8,391 nt of DNA, taken from contig JAISML010000118.1 of assembly GCA_031276775.1 (NCBI GenBank), positions 1 through 8,391 on the forward strand, in the 5' to 3' direction. Below, in pieces: positions 1 to 5,838 of the stretch (positions within the stretch are counted from its first letter, which is position 1; every line of letters begins with the position of its first letter). The position numbers and the translations under genes are program-made. The stretch comes from Eubacteriales Family XIII. Incertae Sedis bacterium. Its GTDB lineage: Bacteria; Bacillota; Clostridia; Peptostreptococcales; Anaerovoracaceae. The notes under the pieces were generated by a model. The model ran no database searches. It saw only the letters and a list, made by a program, of their open reading frames with translations, and had not been told where the DNA came from.

Positions 1-198
1 CCCATCAGGCGTTGTTTGTGCTTAAATGATAACGCCGGGAACTTTAGACAGGATTGAGCGAACATTAAAAAACGATTAAAAGTAAAAAGCCGGCGCATTC
101 ATTATATCATGTCCGGCGCGGGATCCGAACAGTTTTGATCGGTCACGCCTTCGGGCGCGCGGTTTTCGGGCGCGGCGGCAGACTCTGTGGGACGGTCG
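1..198. other. Intergenic region upstream of the arg operon; no gene recognised
   Basis: Together with the promoter and leader that follow, the first 386 bases contain no reading frame that looks like a real gene. Visible structures are an inverted repeat GGCGTT/AACGCC (8-13 and 31-36, 17-base loop), a direct repeat CCGGCGC (90-96 and 113-119), and a small hairpin CGCC-TTCG-GGCG (146-157) with a stable-type TTCG loop. None is followed by a convincing T-run in the matching direction, so none is called a terminator. A short frame on the minus strand (ATG at 65-63) runs off the left edge but has no ribosome binding site. Confidence 0.5.
101..109 (-). promoter_or_regulatory. Possible leftward extended -10 promoter
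   Basis: Read on the minus strand, positions 109-101 are TGATATAAT, an exact extended -10 element (TGnTATAAT). The best -35 at 17-bp spacing (129-124, TTCGGA) is poor, which is tolerated by extended -10 promoters. If used, it would start transcription near 94 and run out of the left edge, making this intergenic region divergent. No recognisable gene follows inside the window, so this is a sequence match only. Confidence 0.3.
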
Positions 199-240
199 CG
201 AATAAAAATACATAAAACAACATAAATATACATTATTCTG
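199..240 (+). promoter_or_regulatory. ARG-box-like operator / AT-rich upstream element
   Basis: This AT-rich patch in otherwise GC-rich DNA abuts the -35 box of the arg promoter. Positions 199-212, CGAATAAAAATACA, agree at 12 of 14 positions with the core of the Bacillus AhrC/ArgR operator (TGAATAAAAATTCA, from memory). A second, degenerate copy at 219-232 matches the first at 10 of 14, offset by 20 bp, as expected for paired boxes bound by an ArgR hexamer. The same stretch contains ACAT units starting at 210, 220 and 230, exactly 10 bp apart, and could also act as an UP element. Repression by ArgR with arginine is the inferred role; no argR gene is in the window. Confidence 0.55.
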
Positions 241-268
241 TTGACACTCCGCGATCTTTATGTATAAT
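241..268 (+). promoter_or_regulatory. Sigma-70/sigma-A promoter of the arg operon
   Basis: The -35 hexamer TTGACA (241-246) and the -10 hexamer TATAAT (263-268) are both perfect consensus, separated by 16 bp. Transcription is expected to start near 275, giving a leader of about 110 nt before argF. The adjacent upstream AT-rich patch fits either activation by RNA polymerase alpha subunit contacts or repression by ArgR. No other promoter of similar quality was seen before argC, argJ, argB or argD, which supports one transcript for all five genes. Confidence 0.8.
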
Positions 269-274
269 GGATAA

Positions 275-386
275 GGTACGATTGGTTGCATCTTCTCATA
301 TGTTCCGTTGTGCGAGTGGGCTTGCCTGAAACGATCTTGGCGATGTCAGGGCGGGTTTTCGAAGGATTTTGCGGAGGCGAACGATT
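275..386 (+). other. 5' leader of the arg operon
   Basis: This is an untranslated leader of about 110 nt between the inferred transcription start and the argF ATG. It contains an imperfect hairpin pairing GCCTGA (324-329) with TCAGGGC (346-352, one extra G), followed by GGGTTTT (353-359). This loosely resembles an attenuator but has a short stem, a 16-base loop and only four Ts. A TTG-initiated frame at 308 runs through the leader but lacks a ribosome binding site and has no run of arginine codons, so a classical leader-peptide attenuator is not supported. No T-box or riboswitch motif was recognised. Confidence 0.4.
373..377 (+). promoter_or_regulatory. Ribosome binding site of argF
   Basis: GGAGG lies 9 bases before the ATG at 387. 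It fixes the start at 387 and argues against the in-frame TTG at 369, which would place this Shine-Dalgarno sequence inside the gene. Confidence 0.85.
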
Positions 387-1376
387 ATGGCTGTCGATTT
401 AAAAGGACGCAGTTTTCTGACATTGATGGATTTTACACCGGAAGAGATACGATATCACCTCGATCTTTCAAAAAAGCTCAAGGCCGACAGGAAGGCGGGC
501 AGAACCGGAGACGCCCTCAAAGGGAAAAACATCCTGCTTCTCTTTGAAAAGTCTTCCACGCGCACCCGCAGTTCGTTCGAGGCGGGCGCCACGCAGGAGG
601 GCGGCAATGTGACGTTTCTGGACAACAGGCATTCGCAATTCGGCAGAAAAGAATCGTTGGAGGACAGCGCGAAAGTGTTCGGACGCATATACGACGCCAT
701 CGAATACAGGGGTTATGCGCAATCCGTCGTGGAGGATTTGGCGAAATACTCCGGCGTGCCCGTTTACAACGGACTGACCGATACGGATCATCCCACGCAG
801 ATTTTGGCCGATCTGCTTACCATTGAAGAACATGTCGACAAAAAATTGTCCGATGTCAAGGTCGTATTCTGCGGGGACACCCGCAACAATATGGCTTACG
901 CGTGGATGTACGGCTGTGCGAAGATGGGCATGTCCTTTGCGGCTTACGGTCCGCCCGAATTGGCGCCGGATACGGCGGTCATGGAACGGGTGCGCGGCGT
1001 CGCGGAAGAGACGGGCGCGGAGATCGTGTTTTCGAGCGACGTCGGCGTCGTCGAAAGCGCGGATGTGCTGTACACCGATATATGGGCTTCCATGGGGGAA
1101 GAGGATCGGATCCCCGAGCGGGTCCGGCTGCTTACGCCTTACAGGGTAACGTCGGCGTTGCTTGAAGCGACGGGGAATCCCGGGACGATCTTCATGCACT
1201 GTCTGCCCGCATTCCACGATTTTGAAACGGACATGGCCAAGCAACAATATGCGTTGGGTTACGACATCAGGGAAGTGACGGACGAGGTGTTTCGGAGCGA
1301 ACGCTCCGTCGTATTCGATGAAGCGGAAAACCGCATGCATACGATCAAAGCCATCTTGGTGGCGACTTTGGCCTGA
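387..1376 (+). CDS. argF: Ornithine carbamoyltransferase
   Basis: Transfers the carbamoyl group from carbamoyl phosphate to ornithine to make citrulline in the cytoplasm. The 329-residue product has the usual family length. The carbamoyl-phosphate loop STRTR is at residues 57-61, HPTQ at 135-138, the ornithine-binding region with D231 and the SMG loop at 235-237, and HCLPAFH with catalytic C272 near the C-terminus. Its sequence resembles the E. coli ArgF/ArcB branch (LMDFTPEEI near the start, YRG and NGLTD motifs) more than the short B. subtilis ArgF type, as far as can be judged by eye. That branch includes catabolic ArcB enzymes, but the position as first gene of a biosynthetic operon under an ARG-box-like operator argues for an anabolic role. 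It ends in TGA 21 bases before argC. The start at 387 is chosen for its GGAGG. Confidence 0.97.
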   Translation: MAVDLKGRSFLTLMDFTPEEIRYHLDLSKKLKADRKAGRTGDALKGKNILLLFEKSSTRTRSSFEAGATQEGGNVTFLDNRHSQFGRKESLEDSAKVFGRIYDAIEYRGYAQSVVEDLAKYSGVPVYNGLTDTDHPTQILADLLTIEEHVDKKLSDVKVVFCGDTRNNMAYAWMYGCAKMGMSFAAYGPPELAPDTAVMERVRGVAEETGAEIVFSSDVGVVESADVLYTDIWASMGEEDRIPERVRLLTPYRVTSALLEATGNPGTIFMHCLPAFHDFETDMAKQQYALGYDIREVTDEVFRSERSVVFDEAENRMHTIKAILVATLA

Positions 1377-1397
1377 GGAAGCGCAGGGCGGAGATCT

Positions 1398-2351
1398 ATG
1401 GGATACAAGGTATTTATCGACGGCGGATCCGGCACGACGGGGCTCAAATTGGAACAAGTCCTCGGGCGGCGCGCGGACGTCGAGCTGCTCGGCATCGCCC
1501 CCGGCAAACGAAAAGACGTGGAGGCGCGCCTTGGCAAAATGTCCGAAGCGGATATTTCATTCCTCTGTCTGCCCGACGCGGAGTCTGCGGCGATCGCGGA
1601 ACGGGTTCCTGCGGACGCGCGGCTGATAGACGCTTCGACACATCACCGGATCCATGCGGGATGGGTGTACGGTCTGCCGGAATTGAACGGCGGGCAGCGT
1701 GCGAGATTGCAAACCGCCAACCGCGTCGCCTTGCCGGGTTGCCACGCCACAGGATTCATTCTGCTTGTGAGACCGCTGATCGACGCGGGTCTTGTGGGCG
1801 CGGACTATCCGTTTGCCGTCCACAGCGTCACGGGATACAGCGGCGGTGGCAAAGGGATGATCGCGCAGTATGCGGCGGATCGAAGGAAGGATCGGGAACG
1901 CGATCCGCTTCGGGCGCCGAGACAATATGCGATGACGCAACAGCACAAACATCTGCCCGAGATGACGAAGATGGCAGGACTGTCCGAAGAGCCCATCTTT
2001 GTGCCTCACGTGGCGGATTATTACAGCGGTCTTTCGATGGTGGTTCCGCTTCGGCGCAGGTTGCTTGCGGAAGGGGCGACCGCCGGGGACGTCAGGCGCG
2101 CCATCGAGGATCGATACAGAGAAGAGCCGTTCATCGGCGTGGCGCCGGCGGACGCCGACCCGGAAGCGGGCTATTTGAGCGCGGGAGCGATGAGCGGCAG
2201 AAACGACGCGGAGATTTTTGTCGCGGGCAACGCGGAGCGCATCATACTGGTCGCGCGTTACGACAATCTGGGTAAGGGCGCGTCCGGGGCCGGCGTACAG
2301 TGCATGAATATCATGTTGGGGATACCGGAAGAAAGAGGGCTGTTGGAATGA
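1398..2351 (+). CDS. argC: N-acetyl-gamma-glutamyl-phosphate reductase (short, type 2)
   Basis: Reduces N-acetylglutamyl phosphate with NADPH to N-acetylglutamate semialdehyde, the third step of ornithine synthesis. The 317-residue protein begins with the nucleotide-binding GGSGTTG at residues 9-15. The catalytic cysteine is C115 in PGCHATG. VTGYSGGGKGM follows, and the likely catalytic histidine is H204 in VPHVADYYSG. Length and these motifs match the shorter type 2 ArgC family rather than the roughly 345-residue B. subtilis type. A GGAG only 4 bases before the ATG, with a second AGGG just upstream, serves as ribosome binding site. Its stop overlaps the next gene as ATGA (2348-2351), implying translational coupling to argJ. 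argC lies in the same frame as argF, 8 codons after the argF stop, but there is no sign of a fusion. Confidence 0.96.
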   Translation: MGYKVFIDGGSGTTGLKLEQVLGRRADVELLGIAPGKRKDVEARLGKMSEADISFLCLPDAESAAIAERVPADARLIDASTHHRIHAGWVYGLPELNGGQRARLQTANRVALPGCHATGFILLVRPLIDAGLVGADYPFAVHSVTGYSGGGKGMIAQYAADRRKDRERDPLRAPRQYAMTQQHKHLPEMTKMAGLSEEPIFVPHVADYYSGLSMVVPLRRRLLAEGATAGDVRRAIEDRYREEPFIGVAPADADPEAGYLSAGAMSGRNDAEIFVAGNAERIILVARYDNLGKGASGAGVQCMNIMLGIPEERGLLE

Positions 2352-3679
2352 ATGTCAAAGAGGGCTCGAACGCGAAGAACGACGCGGCGGACAGTGCAGT
2401 GAAGCATGCGGCGGGGCATGCGACGAAGAACGCGACGAAAGGCGGGAAACGCCGCTCCGGGGCAATTGCCAAAGCGGACGGCGGTATATGCGCGCCGTCC
2501 GGCTTTCGCGCTGCGGGCGTCCACTGCGGGTTCAGAAAGAACACGACGAAGAAGGATCTGGCTCTGATCGTCAGCGACGTCATCTGCAACGCGGCGGCCG
2601 TATACACCCGAAACAAGGTACAGGGCGCGCCCATCGTCGTGAACAGGGAGCATCTCAAGGACGGCAGGGCCGGCGCGATCATTTGCAACAGCGGCATTGC
2701 CAATACCTGCGCGCCGGGCGGTGTGGAAATCGCGCGGGAAACCTGCCGCCTCGCCGCGGCCGAAATAGGCATGGACGCGCAGGATATCATCGTCTGTTCC
2801 ACCGGGGTGATCGGGGAACCTCTGAATATCGAAACCTTTCGGCGAGGGATACCGCGCGTGGCAAAAAAACTCTCCTATGACGATTCGGACGGCGCGGCGC
2901 GGGCGATCATGACCACGGACAGGATGAAAAAGGAAACGGCCGTTTCTTTCGTCCTGGACGGAAAGCGATGCCACATAGGCGGCATTGCGAAGGGAAGCGG
3001 CATGATCAATCCAAACATGGCGACCATGCTTTCGTTCATCACAACGGACGTCGCCATCAGCGCCGAGATGCTGAAATACGCCTTGGGGAGCGACGTTGTG
3101 GATACCTACAACCAGATCAGCATCGACGGCGATACGTCCACGAACGACACGGTGGCCGCTTTGGCCAACGGATTGGCCGGAAATCCGGAGATAGATGAGG
3201 CGGGCGCGTCTTTCGACCTCTTCTGCGCCGCCCTGCGCTTTGTGACCTCGGAACTGTGCAGAGGGATCGTGAAGGACGGGGAGGGGGCTTCCAAATTGTT
3301 GGAGTGCGTCGTCAAAGGCGCGCCCACCGGCAGAATCGCGCGCATCGTTTCCTCCTCTGTCGTCCGTTCCAGTCTGGTCAAGACCGCCATGTTCGGAGAA
3401 GACGCCAATTGGGGGCGCATCCTCTGCGCCGTGGGTTATGCCGACGCGGATTTCGAATGCGGCAGGATGGACATCTTCCTCTCGTCCGAGGCGGGCGAAG
3501 TCATGGTTTGCCACGACTCCGAAGCCGTGCGCTTCGACGAGGAACTGGCGAAGCGGATATTGGCGAAAGATGAAATCAGGATCACCGTCGATCTCCGCGA
3601 CGGACTGAAAGAAGCGGTCGCCTACGGCTGCGATCTGACGTATCAATATGTAAGGATCAACGGGCGGTACAGAACGTGA
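2348..3679 (+). CDS. argJ: Glutamate N-acetyltransferase / ornithine acetyltransferase, with N-terminal extension
   Basis: Moves the acetyl group from N-acetylornithine to glutamate, releasing ornithine and regenerating N-acetylglutamate, so the pathway recycles acetate. Many ArgJ proteins also use acetyl-CoA (bifunctional); which type this is cannot be told from sequence alone. Family motifs are STGVIGEP (oxyanion-hole T152-G153), KGSGMINPNMATML with self-cleavage expected between A225 and nucleophile T226, TNDTV, DGEGASKL, KTAMFGEDANWGRI and YGCDLTYQYVRIN at the end. At 443 residues it is about 40 longer than typical. Residues 1 to about 40 are low-complexity, rich in Ala, Lys, Asn and Gly, and unlike the family; homology begins around residue 43. 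The ATG overlaps the argC stop and has AGAGGG 8 bases upstream. No better downstream start is visible: GTG at 2399 lacks a ribosome binding site. Confidence 0.96.
   Translation: MNVKEGSNAKNDAADSAVKHAAGHATKNATKGGKRRSGAIAKADGGICAPSGFRAAGVHCGFRKNTTKKDLALIVSDVICNAAAVYTRNKVQGAPIVVNREHLKDGRAGAIICNSGIANTCAPGGVEIARETCRLAAAEIGMDAQDIIVCSTGVIGEPLNIETFRRGIPRVAKKLSYDDSDGAARAIMTTDRMKKETAVSFVLDGKRCHIGGIAKGSGMINPNMATMLSFITTDVAISAEMLKYALGSDVVDTYNQISIDGDTSTNDTVAALANGLAGNPEIDEAGASFDLFCAALRFVTSELCRGIVKDGEGASKLLECVVKGAPTGRIARIVSSSVVRSSLVKTAMFGEDANWGRILCAVGYADADFECGRMDIFLSSEAGEVMVCHDSEAVRFDEELAKRILAKDEIRITVDLRDGLKEAVAYGCDLTYQYVRINGRYRT
2366..2445 (+). repeat. Low-complexity repeat-built segment encoding the ArgJ N-terminal extension
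   Basis: Within the first codons of argJ, CGAAGAACG occurs at 2373-2381 and again at 2424-2432, and GCATGCG occurs at 2404-2410 and 2416-2422. Short GCG and GAC/GACG units fill the rest. The encoded peptide is a mix of Ala, Lys, Asn, Asp and His with no hydrophobic core, so it is neither a signal peptide nor a membrane segment. It looks like a locally duplicated insertion fused to the start of argJ. Confidence 0.5.
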
Positions 3680-3695
3680 AGCGTCCGGAGGATCC

Positions 3696-3758
3696 GTGCG
3701 GATTTTGGGAATGGTGAGGAAGGTATGGAAGAACGAAAGAGACGCGCCCGGATATTGA
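3696..3758 (+). other. Possible 20-codon mini-ORF spanning the argJ-argB gap
   Basis: In the 45-base gap between argJ and argB, a consensus GGAGG (3687-3691) stands 4 bases before a GTG (3696). The frame runs 20 codons into argB, out of frame with it, and ends at TGA 3756-3758. The Shine-Dalgarno match is better than argB's own. Translation here could deliver ribosomes to the argB start, or the GGAGG may be an accident. The peptide has no recognisable feature. Confidence 0.2.
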
Positions 3759-4579
3759 CGGAAGCCTTGCCGTACATCCAAAAGTACGACGGAAAGACCA
3801 TCGTCGTGAAGTACGGAGGGGCGGCCATGACGGATGAAGCGCTCAAGACGTCCGTCATGCGCGATATTGTCCTGCTCTCGACGGTGGGCATGAAAATTGT
3901 TTTGGTGCATGGGGGAGGTCCCGAGATCAGTTCGATCTTAAAGCAGCTCGGCAAGGAGAGCGTCTTTGTGGACGGACTGCGGTACACCGATGCGGAGACT
4001 GCGGAGATCGTGGCCATGGTGTTGGCAGGGAAAGTCAACAAAAGTCTCGTCTCACTGATTCACAAGTGCAAAGGAAAGGCGATCGGGCTGTGCGGCGTGG
4101 ACGGCGGCATGCTGCGCGCGAAAAAATTGGAATCGGCGGATCTCGGCTACGTGGGCGAGATCGTCGCGGTGAACGTGTCGGCGATAGAGATCGCCGTTTC
4201 GGAAGGCTTCATCCCCATCATTGCCACCGTTGGCGTGGACGACGGCGGCCAGGTGTACAACATCAACGCAGATACGGCGGCGGCGGCTTTGGCGGCAGCG
4301 CTGAAAGCGGAAAAGCTCATTTCCCTGACCGATGTGCGGGGCGTCCTCGCGGACAGGGATGACGAGGACAGTTTGATGGCGGATATTTCCGTAGGTGAAA
4401 TTCCGGCGCTCATCGGGCGCGGCGTCATATCCGGCGGGATGATTCCGAAAATAGAGAGTTGCGCGGACGCGATACGGAGCGGATTGCGCGAAGCCGTCGT
4501 CATTGACGGACGGATCGAGCATTCCATCCTGTTGGAACTCTTTTCCGACACGGGCATCGGAACGCTCTTCCACGGATGA
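3725..4579 (+). CDS. argB: N-acetylglutamate kinase, arginine-sensitive type
   Basis: Phosphorylates N-acetylglutamate with ATP, the committed step of ornithine synthesis. The 284-residue protein belongs to the amino-acid kinase fold. It has an N-terminal helix (residues 5-20) before VVKYGGAAM, where K29 is the expected phosphate-binding lysine. The glycine loop HGGGPE is at 63-68, then DGLRYTDAET, YNINADT at 178-184, LTDVRGV, and GGMIPK with K242. The N-terminal helix and C-terminal GRIEHSILLELFSDTGIGT are characteristic of hexameric, arginine-inhibited enzymes, so this is probably the feedback-controlled step, as expected when ArgJ recycles acetyl groups. GAGGA ends 4 bases before the ATG, a rather short spacing. 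Its TGA overlaps an ATG (4576) in the argD frame. Confidence 0.97.
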   Translation: MEERKRRARILTEALPYIQKYDGKTIVVKYGGAAMTDEALKTSVMRDIVLLSTVGMKIVLVHGGGPEISSILKQLGKESVFVDGLRYTDAETAEIVAMVLAGKVNKSLVSLIHKCKGKAIGLCGVDGGMLRAKKLESADLGYVGEIVAVNVSAIEIAVSEGFIPIIATVGVDDGGQVYNINADTAAAALAAALKAEKLISLTDVRGVLADRDDEDSLMADISVGEIPALIGRGVISGGMIPKIESCADAIRSGLREAVVIDGRIEHSILLELFSDTGIGTLFHG

Positions 4580-4638
4580 CGCGGCAGGGAACAATCGGTA
4601 CGGGGATCGGCCGGGAAGCCGGGAAAGGGAACACGGGC

Positions 4639-5832
4639 ATGAATTCGGAAGATATCAGGAAATTGGAAGATCTGTATGTGGCGGATACCTATGCCCGCTA
4701 CGACGTGGTCATCGCGCGCGGAGCGGGCGTCAGATGCTATGATCCGGAGGGGAAGGAGTATTTGGATTTCACCTCCGGCATCGGCGTCAACGCATTGGGA
4801 TTTTGCGAACCCGGCTGGGTGCGGGCGGTGACGGAGCAGGCCGGAAAGCTTCAGCACACCTCCAATCTGTTCTATACGTCCCCCTGTTCGTTGGCTGCGG
4901 AAAAGATGATCCGTCTCTCCGGGATGTCCAACATGTTCTTCTGCAACTCCGGCGCGGAAGCCAACGAAGGCGCGATCAAAACCGCGCGGAAGTACAGCCA
5001 GTTGAAATACGGAACAGGCGATGGGGGCGAACCGTTTGACAGGTATGAGATCATCACGTTGGACGGTTCCTTTCACGGACGCACCATGGCGACGATCACG
5101 GCGACGGGGCAGGAATCGTTTCACAAGGATTTCTCACCTTTTCTGCAAGGTTTCGCCTACGCGAAAGCGAATGACGCGGACGATCTGCGCGCAAAGCTCT
5201 CCGACAGAACCTGCGCCGTCATGATCGAATTCGTGCAGGGCGAGGGCGGCGTCAACGATCTGGATCCGGCGTACGTGCGGACGATTGCGGACATCTGCGC
5301 GACCAAAGACATTCTCCTCATCGCGGACGAGGTACAGACAGGCGTGGCGCGGACAGGGGAGTTCATGGCTTACGATCACTTTGACGTCAAGCCGGATATT
5401 GTGACTGCGGCGAAAGGTATGGGCGGCGGTCTGCCCATCGGAGCCATCCTCTTCGGCGAGAGAACCAAGGACGTGCTGAAGCACGGCGATCACGGTTCCA
5501 CTTACGGCGGCAATCCCGTGGTCTGTGCCGGCGCGGATTATGTGCTGTCGAAGATAGACGGCGCCTTTCTCTCAAACGTCAGGAAGAATGGCGCGTACAT
5601 AAAAGAAAGATTGCTGGCCATGGACGGCGTGTCGGACGTCAGCGGCAAGGGGTTGATGATCGGCGCGGCCCTTGCGGACAAGAAAGCGGGGGATGTCGTG
5701 AGAGCCTGCATCAAAAATGGTCTGCTCATTCTCACCGCAAAGGACAAACTGAGACTCCTCCCGCCGCTCATCATCCGCAGGGACGAGATCGACGCCGGAC
5801 TGGATATTCTGGAACGCGCGCTGAAAGGCTGA
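4639..5832 (+). CDS. argD: Acetylornithine aminotransferase
   Basis: PLP-dependent class III aminotransferase that converts N-acetylglutamate semialdehyde and glutamate to N-acetylornithine and 2-oxoglutarate; such enzymes may also serve lysine synthesis. In the 397-residue product, CNSGAEANEGAIK starts at C102 and contacts the cofactor phosphate. HGRT and QGEGG follow. D230 in ADEVQTG binds the pyridine nitrogen, K259 in TAAKGMGGGLPIGA forms the Schiff base, and HGSTYGGNP comes later. The D-to-K spacing of 29 is the usual one. The frame is open from an ATG at 4576 that overlaps the argB stop, but that would add 21 glycine-rich residues with no homology and has no ribosome binding site. The ATG at 4639 follows AAAGGGA by 8 bases and matches the family N-terminus, so it is preferred. 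Last gene of the operon; it ends 6 bases from the convergent gene. Confidence 0.95.
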   Translation: MNSEDIRKLEDLYVADTYARYDVVIARGAGVRCYDPEGKEYLDFTSGIGVNALGFCEPGWVRAVTEQAGKLQHTSNLFYTSPCSLAAEKMIRLSGMSNMFFCNSGAEANEGAIKTARKYSQLKYGTGDGGEPFDRYEIITLDGSFHGRTMATITATGQESFHKDFSPFLQGFAYAKANDADDLRAKLSDRTCAVMIEFVQGEGGVNDLDPAYVRTIADICATKDILLIADEVQTGVARTGEFMAYDHFDVKPDIVTAAKGMGGGLPIGAILFGERTKDVLKHGDHGSTYGGNPVVCAGADYVLSKIDGAFLSNVRKNGAYIKERLLAMDGVSDVSGKGLMIGAALADKKAGDVVRACIKNGLLILTAKDKLRLLPPLIIRRDEIDAGLDILERALKG

Positions 5833-5838
5833 TCGTCC

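Noticed and set aside
1..65. Minus-strand frame from ATG at 65 running off the left edge, downstream of the possible leftward promoter
   Set aside because: Only 21 codons visible, no ribosome binding site in the T-rich leader, and no recognisable sequence.
80..120. Minus-strand rho-independent terminator formed by GCCGG/CCGGC followed by TTTTT
   Set aside because: The stem is only 5 bp with a 19-base loop, and the repeats are arranged mainly as direct repeats. Too weak to call.
76..291. 71-codon minus-strand frame across the arg promoter
   Set aside because: Covers the consensus promoter and operator, and has no ribosome binding site or homology.
1374..1400. Read-through fusion of argF and argC (same frame, 8 codons apart)
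   Set aside because: argF ends at its normal C-terminus and argC has its own start and ribosome binding site, so the shared frame is a one-in-three coincidence.
468..1457. 329-codon open frame antisense to argF
   Set aside because: Shadow of argF, with no family resemblance and an Arg/His-rich composition typical of a non-coding frame.
2258..3910. 550-codon open frame antisense to argJ and the argB start
   Set aside because: It mirrors a clearly real argJ on the + strand. Long antisense frames arise in GC-rich genes with this codon use. No ribosome binding site or recognisable domain.
4147..5124. 325-codon open frame antisense to argB/argD
   Set aside because: Shadow of two well-supported genes; low-complexity Arg/Ala/Ser-rich translation.
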